Positions 1-6,444 are shown, counted from the stretch's first letter. The stretch: 6,542 nucleotides of DNA from a bacterium (GCA_024231375.1 JAAEQP010001884.1:1-6542), one strand, 5' to 3'. Numbers and translations: made by a program. The notes: a model not told the origin generated them from the sequence alone.

Positions 1-1
1 C

Positions 2-202
2 GGGTATGCGGATATGGTGGACGGTTTGCTCGGACGCATGAAGGAAGAGATGGGAGACAATCCCACCGTGGTGGCGACAGGCGGGTTTGGCAGTTTGATT
101 TCGGACATCACCCAGCGCATTGACCACGTGGACCCCTTGCTGACGATGAAGGGCCTGAAAGCAGTGTACGCGAAAAACAAGAACGCGAGGTCCGAGCAAT
201 GA
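2..202 (+). CDS. coaX: Type III pantothenate kinase (CoaX), 3' part only
   Basis: The open frame enters from the left edge, reading Gly-Tyr-Ala-Asp before the first visible Met at base 14, so this is the last 66 residues of a longer protein of usually about 250-260 residues. CoaX phosphorylates pantothenate in the cytoplasm, the first step of coenzyme A synthesis. The visible part matches the family's C-terminal end: a G-Y-x-x-M-V-D-G-L helix, then V-V-A-T-G-G-F (the conserved ATGG loop of this ASKHA-fold family), then I-D-H-V-D-P-L-L-T-M-K-G-L and a final Y-x-K-N, much like the VDPxLTLxGLxxIYxKN ending of well-known CoaX proteins. The catalytic N-terminal motifs lie outside the window. The stop TGA overlaps the ATG of the next gene (ATGA, 199-202), which implies translational coupling. 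Only the family is recognised here; completeness upstream is unknown. Confidence 0.9.
   Translation, partial: GYADMVDGLLGRMKEEMGDNPTVVATGGFGSLISDITQRIDHVDPLLTMKGLKAVYAKNKNARSEQ
187..190 (+). promoter_or_regulatory. Ribosome binding site of the lipoprotein gene, inside coaX
   Basis: GAGG lies 8 bases upstream of the ATG at 199, within the last codons of coaX. Together with the ATGA overlap it supports ATG 199 as the start, and the lipobox 15-18 residues later agrees. Confidence 0.5.
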
Positions 203-2490
203 AACGAAGCACCTACGCTATTCTCGTTCTAGCACTCGTGCTGACCGCTTGTGGCGGCGAATCGCCCGACGAGCCGCTGGGACCGCCCGAAACGGCCGAT
301 CCCGTGGATCACTCCACCGTCGACGCCTCGCCGGACGCGGCCATGACAGGCAAAGTCGAGTTGAAGTTCTTCGGCGATGCGGCGGGCGCGGAGGAAGCGC
401 AGCTTCCCACGTTCGAGGTGTCGTCCAATAAGTTCTCCATGCTGGACGACGGCGCCTGGGTGCTGGAACAGGCCGTGGCGATCATCTATGGCGCCCAGGA
501 CGAAGACGATGCCCGCGTCACCGCGGGACGCTGCCATTACGACGACAAGGCCAAGACGGCCGTGCTCACCGAGAACGCCACGATGGAGCTCGGGACGAAG
601 CGGGTGAAGATGGAGGACATGACCTGGTCCGATGCGGACGGACTGGCCGTCACGGACAAACCCGTGGACCTGGCCTTTGAAGACTCGCGATTGAGCGCCA
701 AGACCTTGAAGTACAGGCCCGCGGACGCGCTGCTGACGCTGACAACGGTCACCGGCGCGGTGGTGATGCCGGCCAAGGGCGAACCCGGCGCCGCGGATGC
801 GTCCGCGATTTCCGGGCTCACGTTCAACAAACCGGCTCCGCTGGTGGAGTTTGGGGGCGGGAACCTCAAGAAAATGAGCGGCGGCGTGGAGGTGGAACTG
901 CAATCCTCCGATGCCGACGCCGAACGGCAGGTCTTGTCGGCCAAAGCGATCGAGTTCACGTGGAGCGACGCGGACCCGCCTGCACCCGAGCGCATCGACC
1001 TGAACGAGCGGGTCCGGGTCACGGGACCGCAAGGCGACATCGAATCCGATCAGGCCGTGCTCGATCTCGCGAAGGACGCGCTGCGGTTCAGCGGGCACGT
1101 GCGGGGCAAGACGGATCAGGTGCCTCAGTTCGAGGCGGACAGTCTGGTGTACGATCTGGCCGGCGGCAAGTCGGACATGACCAATCTGCGGGCGAAGAAC
1201 GTGCCGGTCCAGGCCGACCGCGGCGAGGGCGGGTTCTCGGCGATGGACATCGACCGCGCGCCCGAGGTCGTGTTTACGGAAGGCAAGGTCGAGCGCATGT
1301 CGGGCGGCGTCCGTATCACGTTGCGGTCCGCCGACCCCAAGACGAAACCCTTCAAGCTGGCCGCGTCGGAGGTGACCTTTGACTGGCCGGCCGGCGGCGG
1401 TAGTCCTTCGGCCATTCATCTGCGCGGGTCCGTGGCGGTGGACAGTCCCGAAGGCCGGATCACGTCCGAACGCGCCGACTTCGACATGGCGAAGGAATCG
1501 CTGGTGTTCGTGGGGAACGTGGTCGGCAGCACGCCGGAGATCGAAGAGTTCCAGACCGACAAGATTGTGTACAACATCGCGAGTGGCGATTCGGTCCTCA
1601 CCAACCTGCGGGCACAGGACGTGCCCGTATCCCAGGGCGAGGAAGCTGCGCCCGACGCGACGAAGACCAATTATTCGACGATGGATATCGTGAAGGCCCC
1701 CGTGGTCTTGATGCAAGCCGGTCGGTTCAAGAAGATCACGGGTGGCGTCGAGATTCTGCTCAAACCCGACGACCCCGAGAAGAAACCGATGGCTCTGTCC
1801 GGCAAGGAAATGGGGTTCACATTTGAGGACACCCCCACGCCGACCGAGGTCATTCTAACTGGCGACGTGGTGGTGGATGCCGCGGAGGCCCATATCGAGG
1901 CGAACGAGGCCGAACTCGACATGGAGAGCAAACAGCTCACGTTCTCCGGAGACGTTGAAGGCGATCTGCCCGGCATCAAGGGCCTGCAGGCGTCCGAGAT
2001 CGTGTACGACCTGACCACCGGCAACGTGAGCATGAGCGGCGCGAGCGCAGACCAACTCGATAAGCGCCGGGACGAAGCGCCCGAGCTGTTGCGCGTGGAG
2101 GATGTAGCCGATTGGCCGGCCCTCATCGCGGCGCTCCAGACCCAGGCAGCAGCAGAGAAGCCTTCGCCCGGGCGCAGAATTGCGGATCTGCTGAAGCCTG
2201 AGTACCGCCGTCAGTTCGCGGGTCTTCCGCGGGACCAGGAGTTTGATGCGGACACGAAGAAACGTATCGTCAAGCGCCTGAACGGACTGTTGTTGCGGGA
2301 CGATTTCTACGACGCCGCCGCATGGGACGCGATCCCATTGCCGCCGCGGGCCACCGAACTGACCAAGCAGCCGGTGGAGGAATTGAAGACAGCGGAACGT
2401 AACATGCTGAACCGCATGCTACTCGAAGCGGCGTTTCCCAAGGCAATCCGGGTGCGTCCCGTGGGCGAACAAGACGGCGGCGCACAGTAA
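199..2490 (+). CDS. Multi-module LptC/LptA-like (OstA-type) lipoprotein
   Basis: This 763-residue exported lipoprotein probably carries lipopolysaccharide across the periplasm. Residues 1-17 form a lipoprotein signal (KR start, hydrophobic core) with lipobox L15-T16-A17-C18; Gly19 follows, so no Asp +2 retention signal. Residues about 50-212 look LptC-like: F-S-M-L-D-D-G-A-W-V-L-E, then alternating beta strands ending in a TDKPVD-type turn. Three tandem modules follow, starting near A213, A354 and A500 (period 141 and 146 residues). Each opens with a [KR][MI][ST]GGV motif (225-230, 366-371, 512-517), passes through a G-x-I-x-[SA]-[DEN]-x-A-x-x-D strand pair, and ends with [IL]-V-Y-[DN]. The first two add TNLRAxxVPV. 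These fit the LptA/LptC/OstA beta-jellyroll fold. Residues about 628-763 are different: charged and helix-rich, not recognised. Canonical LptA (about 185 residues) and LptC (about 190) are separate proteins, so this is unusually large. Its position before lptB supports the role; the fold assignment is by eye. Confidence 0.78.
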   Translation: MKRSTYAILVLALVLTACGGESPDEPLGPPETADPVDHSTVDASPDAAMTGKVELKFFGDAAGAEEAQLPTFEVSSNKFSMLDDGAWVLEQAVAIIYGAQDEDDARVTAGRCHYDDKAKTAVLTENATMELGTKRVKMEDMTWSDADGLAVTDKPVDLAFEDSRLSAKTLKYRPADALLTLTTVTGAVVMPAKGEPGAADASAISGLTFNKPAPLVEFGGGNLKKMSGGVEVELQSSDADAERQVLSAKAIEFTWSDADPPAPERIDLNERVRVTGPQGDIESDQAVLDLAKDALRFSGHVRGKTDQVPQFEADSLVYDLAGGKSDMTNLRAKNVPVQADRGEGGFSAMDIDRAPEVVFTEGKVERMSGGVRITLRSADPKTKPFKLAASEVTFDWPAGGGSPSAIHLRGSVAVDSPEGRITSERADFDMAKESLVFVGNVVGSTPEIEEFQTDKIVYNIASGDSVLTNLRAQDVPVSQGEEAAPDATKTNYSTMDIVKAPVVLMQAGRFKKITGGVEILLKPDDPEKKPMALSGKEMGFTFEDTPTPTEVILTGDVVVDAAEAHIEANEAELDMESKQLTFSGDVEGDLPGIKGLQASEIVYDLTTGNVSMSGASADQLDKRRDEAPELLRVEDVADWPALIAALQTQAAAEKPSPGRRIADLLKPEYRRQFAGLPRDQEFDADTKKRIVKRLNGLLLRDDFYDAAAWDAIPLPPRATELTKQPVEELKTAERNMLNRMLLEAAFPKAIRVRPVGEQDGGAQ
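835..2079 (+). repeat. Three tandem protein-level modules inside the lipoprotein
   Basis: The translated product repeats a module three times, starting at about bases 835, 1258 and 1696 (residues 213, 354 and 500). Each starts with Ala-Pro and a short strand, then [KR][MI][ST]GGV, and closes with [IL]VY[DN] followed by x-x-G. Modules one and two carry TNLRAxxVPV and then an S-x-M-D-I linker into the next; module three lacks this linker and runs into the helical tail. The DNA has diverged, so this is old internal duplication rather than recent tandem repeat expansion. The last part of the N-terminal domain (S-A-K-T-L-K-Y onward) can also be aligned with a module end, so the head may be a fourth, diverged copy. 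Confidence 0.75.
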
Positions 2491-2500
2491 GCAGCTATCC

Positions 2501-2507
2501 AGGAGAG
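2501..2507 (+). promoter_or_regulatory. Ribosome binding site deciding the GTG start of lptB
   Basis: AGGAGAG sits 6 bases upstream of GTG 2514. The first in-frame ATG (2529, Met6) has no such site, so the GTG is preferred and the N-terminal extension of LptB is probably translated. Confidence 0.8.
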
Positions 2508-2513
2508 TAACGC

Positions 2514-3344
2514 GTGTCCAACGAACAGATGCCTCTCGGGTTTTCAGATGCCGACGAGGAGAGAGATATTCTCGAAGGGAAGTCGCCGGTGCTTGCATCG
2601 GACCCCTTCCGCCAACCCTTGCTGCGGGCCGAGGGTCTGGTGAAACGCTTCGGCCGTCGGACGGTGGTGGACGACGTCGCCATCGAACTGAGTCCCGGTG
2701 AGGTGGTAGGCCTCCTGGGCCCGAACGGCGCGGGGAAGACGACGACCTTTCGCATGACCGTGGGCCTGTTGCGTCCGACAAGGGGCAAGATCTGGTTCAA
2801 CGGCAAGAATGTCACGCGGCTTCCCATGTACAAGCGCGCACGCGCGGGCATGGCCTATCTACCGCAGGAGGCGTCGGTGTTCCGCAAGTTGACCGTGCGC
2901 CAGAACCTGCTGGCCGTGCTTGAGCACTTGGGGGTGAAGCGGAAGGAACGGATCGAACGCGTCGACCGGCTCATGGTGGAGCTGGGCATCGACCACGTGG
3001 CCCACAGCCCCGCCTACACCTTGTCCGGCGGCGAACGACGACGGACCGAGATCTGCCGTGCCCTCGTCACTGAACCGAAAGTGTTCCTGCTCGACGAACC
3101 ATTCGCGGGCATCGACCCCATCGCAGTCGCCGACCTGCAAGAGACCGTGACGGCGTTGAAGGACCGTGGCATCGGCGTGCTCATCACCGACCACAACGTC
3201 CGTGAGACGCTGGAGATCACCGACCGCGCCTATATCCTCAGCGAAGGCGAGATCATCGTGGCGGGTACGTCTCAGGAGATCGCCGAGGATCCCATCGCAC
3301 GAAAAGCCTACCTGGGCGACAAGTTCCAGATGAATTTCGAGTAG
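2514..3344 (+). CDS. lptB: LPS export ABC transporter ATP-binding protein LptB
   Basis: This is the cytoplasmic ATPase of the LptB2FG(C) complex, which hydrolyses ATP to extract LPS from the inner membrane and push it onto the periplasmic bridge. All ABC motifs are intact: Walker [10 protein letters not shown] at residues 69-77, Q-loop Gln118 in [10 protein letters not shown], signature LSGGE at 170-174 followed by RRR, Walker B VFLLDE at 190-195 with FAGIDP after it, and H-loop His227 in [11 protein letters not shown]. The [26 protein letters not shown] and C-terminal YLGDKF stretches are diagnostic of LptB rather than of related branched-chain amino acid ATPases. The product has 276 residues against about 240 for typical LptB; the surplus is an acidic N-terminal extension of about 35 residues before the first core strand ([12 protein letters not shown]). 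The gene starts with GTG, 23 bases after the lipoprotein stop, in the same operon. LptF and LptG must be encoded elsewhere, and the often adjacent rpoN is absent here. Confidence 0.96.
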   Translation: MSNEQMPLGFSDADEERDILEGKSPVLASDPFRQPLLRAEGLVKRFGRRTVVDDVAIELSPGEVVGLLGPNGAGKTTTFRMTVGLLRPTRGKIWFNGKNVTRLPMYKRARAGMAYLPQEASVFRKLTVRQNLLAVLEHLGVKRKERIERVDRLMVELGIDHVAHSPAYTLSGGERRRTEICRALVTEPKVFLLDEPFAGIDPIAVADLQETVTALKDRGIGVLITDHNVRETLEITDRAYILSEGEIIVAGTSQEIAEDPIARKAYLGDKFQMNFE

Positions 3345-3470
3345 GGGGGGCGGGTCTCTCAATCAGCCCTTCCGGAGTTGGAGACCTTCGATCGAAAGAT
3401 GTGGCTCGGTCAGAGACCGGCCACAACAGAGTCCATCCCGGTCCTGACGGTGCATGACGCCGGTCCATGG

Positions 3471-3490
3471 ATTCCCGCTTGCGCGGGAAT
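3471..3490. repeat. dRS3-like inverted repeat (ATTCCC-N8-GGGAAT)
   Basis: A perfect 8-bp stem, ATTCCCGC with GCGGGAAT, encloses the loop TTGC. It fits the ATTCCC-N8-GGGAAT pattern of the neisserial dRS3 element. The flanks (TCCATGG before, GACGG after) also resemble the dispersed short repeat read in the other direction as GTCATTCCCGCG...GGGAATCCA in many Gram-negative genomes. It lies between the convergent ends of lptB and the glycoside hydrolase gene. There is no T-tract beside it, so a terminator role is possible but not shown. Only one copy is present in this window. Confidence 0.75.
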
Positions 3491-3550
3491 GACGGCACGC
3501 GGTGTTTCCGGCGCATGGCCCAGTCGCTCAAGCGAGCCGCGGCAAGATGC

Positions 3551-4558
3551 CTAATGCTGAGCCGGTTTCGGCTTCAATTCCTCCAGAAACGCCCGTTCCA
3601 CGTCGTCGAGTTGGTCGAAGAGGCGGCCTTCGTTTGGGCGCATGTCGAAACTACGGCGGGGGCGACCGTCTTCGGACCCGCGCCGCACCGATCCGTTGTG
3701 AAAACACCAGCCTGCCGCGCCTCCCTTGCGCGCGCCCTCCAAGTCCGTCACGAAATCCGACACCTTGGGTTGGAACTTGTTGTAGTCGCGGCGGAAGGCT
3801 TCCTGGTACAGAATCGGGACGCGCCGGCCGAGGCCGTCCATCCCTCTGAGGAGGCGTTGTGTGTGCGCTTGGGTTTCGGCGGGTGAACCGCCGTGACGAG
3901 GCCGATGGGGGGCGACGAAGTCCACGCGGCCGCTATCCATATAGTTCCCGAGGGCGTTGGGCTGCAACTCGCCGCCCGCATGCGAGGCCGTACACAGCCG
4001 GTCTGGGTCGACCTCCTTCACGGCGGCGATGAGGATAGCGACTTCGTTCATGGGCACCATGCGGGCGTCGCCCACGTTCCGTTCGTTGCCCACATCAAAG
4101 AACAGGTTGCGGTAGGGCTTCAGTTCTCGCGTGAGGGTCCGCATAACGGCCAGATGTTGCTCCATGGACGACGGGAAAGCTTCTTCCTCCGCCGCCTCGC
4201 GCGTCACCGTCACATCGACCACCATGCCCCGTTGCCCGGCCAGGTGACACACCTGCTTGAGGCGGTCCAGGTAGGGGGCGCGCACGGTGCCGTCGGGCGC
4301 TACGGCGGAGACATTGTGGTCGTAGGCGTTCCAGGTGGCCCAGACACGAATCCAGTTGAACCCGTGGGCCTTGAGGTCATCAAGGTCCTGGGTGATGGCC
4401 TCAGGATTCTCGACGCCGAGGGCGCCGTAGTAGCTGCACCCGAGGAGAAATCGGGGTTCGCCGTCCAGAAGGAAGGCATCCGGTGACACGGCAAGAACGG
4501 GGCCTTGCGGTTCCGCCGCCGCCGCGAGCGCGCTTATCGCTACTGCCAGCGCGATCAT
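3551..4558 (-). CDS. Secreted clan GH-A-like glycoside hydrolase (cellulase/GH5-like TIM barrel)
   Basis: This 335-residue exported protein looks like a single-domain retaining glycosidase; substrate unknown. Residues 1-15 form a short hydrophobic signal without a basic N-region (A-rich, probable cleavage near A15). Next come a beta-strand lead D-A-F-L-L-D-G-E-P-R-F-L-L-G (27-40) and the barrel: H-G-F-N-W-I-R-V-W (65-73), G-M-V-V-D-V-T-V (111-118), F-F-D-V-G-N-E (153-159), V-D-F-V-A-P-H (212-218), I-L-Y-Q-E-A (249-254) and G-W-C-F-H (283-287). By analogy with clan GH-A, Glu159 after Asn158 would be the acid/base, Glu253 the nucleophile and Trp284 a substrate-platform residue. No binding module or membrane anchor is visible. 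The start is fixed: an in-frame TAA, the stop of the upstream gene, lies four codons before the ATG with no alternative start between. The family call is by motif only; it could belong to a GH5-related uncharacterised family. Confidence 0.75.
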   Translation of the reverse strand: MIALAVAISALAAAAEPQGPVLAVSPDAFLLDGEPRFLLGCSYYGALGVENPEAITQDLDDLKAHGFNWIRVWATWNAYDHNVSAVAPDGTVRAPYLDRLKQVCHLAGQRGMVVDVTVTREAAEEEAFPSSMEQHLAVMRTLTRELKPYRNLFFDVGNERNVGDARMVPMNEVAILIAAVKEVDPDRLCTASHAGGELQPNALGNYMDSGRVDFVAPHRPRHGGSPAETQAHTQRLLRGMDGLGRRVPILYQEAFRRDYNKFQPKVSDFVTDLEGARKGGAAGWCFHNGSVRRGSEDGRPRRSFDMRPNEGRLFDQLDDVERAFLEELKPKPAQH

Positions 4559-4563
4559 AGAGT

Positions 4564-4570
4564 CTCCTTA
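4564..4570 (-). promoter_or_regulatory. Ribosome binding site overlapping the upstream stop codon
   Basis: On the minus strand TAAGGAG lies 5 bases before the ATG of the glycoside hydrolase gene. Its TAA is the stop codon of the upstream gene, so ribosomes finishing that gene stop on the next gene's binding site. This is a clear sign of an operon with coupled translation. Confidence 0.85.
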
Positions 4571-6049
4571 CGGTTGTAAACAGGCCTCCAGGTCAACCAG
4601 GGCCTGAAGCAGGTATCCCACGCCGTCCACTGCCTCATAGTAAGGCTTCGCGGGATGGCCCTTGAACAGCCCGTTCACGTACAGCTTGGCGATGGCCTCG
4701 TCGGCGTACTCCCGCGCAGCGTCGAGATACCGGTCCTCACCGGTTTCCTGATGCATGGCCGAGAGCAATGCAATGGCCCGGCCGTACTTCCCAGCGTATG
4801 TACCTTGACTGGCCCAGGACGCCGTGTATTCACTGTACCATGTCCCCGCACGGATGCCCGCCTTGCCGGGCCGGTCCCGGATGACCCAGTCGGCGAACCG
4901 GCGGGCGTTGACCAGCATGTCGGTGTTCTTGGTCTCTTGGGCCGCCTTGAGATAGGTTGCCCCCGTGTAGATAGGGTATTGGTAGCCAGCTATATACGGC
5001 TCCCAGAGATCCAGATGCCCACGGGGCTCGTATTTGGCATATCCCTCCAGGTCAACGGGTTTGTCGTTGGGCGTCCCGTCCAATTCGAGCGATCCCCAGT
5101 ATGCGCCTGCTTCCTTGTCGTAACCGTATTTCGAATAAGCGGTTAGATAGGCCAGCGCATAGTCCCTGAACCGCGCATCCTTGGTGAGCGCGTGGGCGTA
5201 GAGGAGACTGCCGCAGTGCGGCCCCGCGCAGGCGGTGACGAAATGGCTCCCGTCGAACCGATCCGCGCCGGCATTTGGCTGCTCGGGGAACAGGTTCGTG
5301 TCGGGGTTGCGCCGCGTCCAGTAGTGGTCGGCGAGTAGCAGGGCGCGGTCGGCCCATACCTGCTCGCCGGTCTTGGCGAACATGAACGCGAAGGCTTCGA
5401 TGTACGACCCGGCCGACATGCTGAAGTTGCAGCCGTTCTTGCCGTCGCCGTGGCGGTTGATTGTGCCGTTGGACTTGTCGAAGACGTGCCACTCCCACGT
5501 GGCTTCGACTTGCCGGCGCACGGCGTCCGGGTTGCACGACCACAGGAACTCCCAATCAATAGGATCGATCCCTGCGTGCAACTCGTGCTGGTCGAAGTGG
5601 CATTCGTCCTTGAACACGTCGTAGTAGTCGTGCCACCCCCAGCACAGCAGTTTGGTCTTCGTCGAGACCATGTTTGTCAGGTAGTAGGTGGCGTATTCCC
5701 TGGCGAAGGTTTCGTACTTTCCGCCCAACGACCGCATCAACGTGAGCGTGGGCATGTCGGTCGCCAAGTCCGCACCGGCCGGGTTCCGGCGATGACGACG
5801 GATGACGCGCCACGGCTCGTCCACGGGGGCAGGGTCGGGGGGGCAAGTGAGGGTGGTCACGTCGAGAATGCTGACCAGGACCGGCGTCTTGACGGGTCCG
5901 TAGACATCGCGGCCGTGTTCCATCAGCGTGTCGAGGCAGCGGACGGCGTGATCGCGATACGTGGGGGCATCTTGGGCGCTTGAGCCCAAGGCCGCCACGG
6001 TGGCCAGCACCACAACGCCCATCAATGCTCTGCTCATCGTCCGGGACAT
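4568..6049 (-). CDS. Secreted (alpha/alpha)-barrel-like protein, possible polysaccharide-active enzyme
   Basis: The 493-residue product has a good Sec signal: two arginines (R3, R7), a hydrophobic core at residues 9-21, and probable cleavage after Ser-Ser-Ala25. The rest is rich in helices spaced like an (alpha/alpha) toroid, with aromatic and acidic patches: C-W-G-W-H-D-Y-Y, W-E-W-H-V-F-D, N-F-S-M-S-A-G-S-Y-I-E-A-F, D-G-S-H-F-V-T-A-C-A-G-P-H-C-G, L-W-E-P-Y-I-A-G-Y-Q-Y-P-I-Y and, at the end, Y-Y-E-A-V-D-G-V-G-Y-L-L. Six-hairpin glycosidases and some polysaccharide lyases look like this, but no named family was recognised and catalytic residues cannot be assigned. Export and the coupled downstream glycoside hydrolase support a role in carbohydrate breakdown. 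The ATG at 6049 is chosen because AGGGAG stands 5 bases before it and the signal peptide starts there; an in-frame GTG at 6079 would add ten hydrophilic residues and has a poor site. Confidence 0.7.
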   Translation of the reverse strand: MSRTMSRALMGVVVLATVAALGSSAQDAPTYRDHAVRCLDTLMEHGRDVYGPVKTPVLVSILDVTTLTCPPDPAPVDEPWRVIRRHRRNPAGADLATDMPTLTLMRSLGGKYETFAREYATYYLTNMVSTKTKLLCWGWHDYYDVFKDECHFDQHELHAGIDPIDWEFLWSCNPDAVRRQVEATWEWHVFDKSNGTINRHGDGKNGCNFSMSAGSYIEAFAFMFAKTGEQVWADRALLLADHYWTRRNPDTNLFPEQPNAGADRFDGSHFVTACAGPHCGSLLYAHALTKDARFRDYALAYLTAYSKYGYDKEAGAYWGSLELDGTPNDKPVDLEGYAKYEPRGHLDLWEPYIAGYQYPIYTGATYLKAAQETKNTDMLVNARRFADWVIRDRPGKAGIRAGTWYSEYTASWASQGTYAGKYGRAIALLSAMHQETGEDRYLDAAREYADEAIAKLYVNGLFKGHPAKPYYEAVDGVGYLLQALVDLEACLQP

Positions 6050-6054
6050 GTCAT

Positions 6055-6060
6055 CTCCCT
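6055..6060 (-). promoter_or_regulatory. Ribosome binding site deciding the ATG 6049 start
   Basis: AGGGAG on the minus strand lies 5 bases before the ATG. It favours this start over the upstream GTG at 6079, whose leader shows only a weak GGCGAG-like sequence. Confidence 0.65.
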
Positions 6061-6209
6061 TGGTATGCGTGGTTTCCACCGTCTCGCCGACACAAGAACC
6101 GTTCGGGCCAGCCTACCATCGGCCGTCCCGTGCTTCAACCATCCGATCCCGTTGCGGTTGGGGAGGCTCCGTGGTGCGCATCGAGAGAAGATCGGTTTCC
6201 AGATAGGCC

Positions 6210-6223
6210 AAGGCGCGCGCCTT
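6210..6223. repeat. Perfect 14-bp palindrome
   Basis: AAGGCGCGCGCCTT reads the same on both strands without a spacer. It lies about 160 bases upstream of the minus-strand operon and 27 bases before the first repeat unit. It could be a dimeric regulator site or a chance product of GC-rich sequence. Confidence 0.6.
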
Positions 6224-6249
6224 ACGACGGGGTTCGACTTCCCTGGACG

Positions 6250-6348
6250 GGCACGAAGGCCGTCGAAGTCCCGTCAGGGACGACCCGACCTTAGCCCAGC
6301 CGTTCACGGCTGGGTATCGGCGCCCTTAGGCACGCGTCCCATAGGGAC
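6250..6348 (+). repeat. Structured repeat unit, left copy
   Basis: In order, the unit holds the flank word GGCACGA (6250-6256), a hairpin GTCCC-GTCA-GGGAC (6268-6281), a 5-base spacer, the constant word GACCTTAGCCC (6287-6297) running into an 8-bp hairpin CCCAGCCG-TTCA-CGGCTGGG (6295-6314), then 21 bases, then a hairpin GTCCC-ATA-GGGAC (6336-6348, with two more pairs outside). The same order, words and spacings recur in reverse orientation at 6480-6380. It looks like a small dispersed, REP-like element of palindromic sequences. No coding content. Confidence 0.8.
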
Positions 6349-6444
6349 GCTTGAGGCTGCGCTCAGTGACGCTTCTGTCGTCCCTAACGGGACTTGCTGG
6401 GGGGGGCTGTGATCCCCCCGCACTGAAGTGCGGGGCTAAGGTCG
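6286..6444. repeat. 12-bp inverted repeat linking the two units
   Basis: CGACCTTAGCCC at 6286-6297 is exactly complementary to GGGCTAAGGTCG at 6433-6444. It is the most conserved word shared by the two facing units, and could let the whole stretch fold into one large cruciform or stem-loop. Confidence 0.85.

Noticed and set aside
229..1716. Long open frame (495 codons) on the minus strand opposite the lipoprotein gene
   Set aside because: It is rich in His, Arg and Gly with no recognisable domain, and mirrors the codon structure of the real gene in GC-rich DNA. The plus-strand frame has a lipobox, repeats, a ribosome binding site and operon context.
3415..3443. Possible lptB terminator from GACCGG (3415-3420) pairing with CCGGTC (3438-3443)
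   Set aside because: The stem has only 6 bp with a 17-base loop and no T-tract follows.
3524..3535. Small hairpin TCGCT-CA-AGCGA downstream of the glycoside hydrolase stop
   Set aside because: The stem is too short and no T-tract follows on the minus strand; it is not enough to call a terminator.
3893..4486. Plus-strand open frame of 197 codons opposite the glycoside hydrolase gene
   Set aside because: It has no family motifs or good ribosome binding site, and lies wholly inside a minus-strand gene with signal peptide, catalytic motifs and a strong ribosome binding site.
5450..5983. Plus-strand open frame of 177 codons opposite the 493-residue secreted protein gene
   Set aside because: Composition is typical of an antisense shadow (Val, Gly, Arg, His rich), with no motif and no supporting start site.
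6050..6079. Upstream GTG start (6079) for the 493-residue secreted protein
   Set aside because: It would place ten hydrophilic residues before the signal peptide and has a weaker ribosome binding site than ATG 6049.
6061..6200. Promoter for the minus-strand operon
   Set aside because: A TTGTGT-like box can be seen on the minus strand near 6090-6100, but no matching -10 box lies at a suitable distance.
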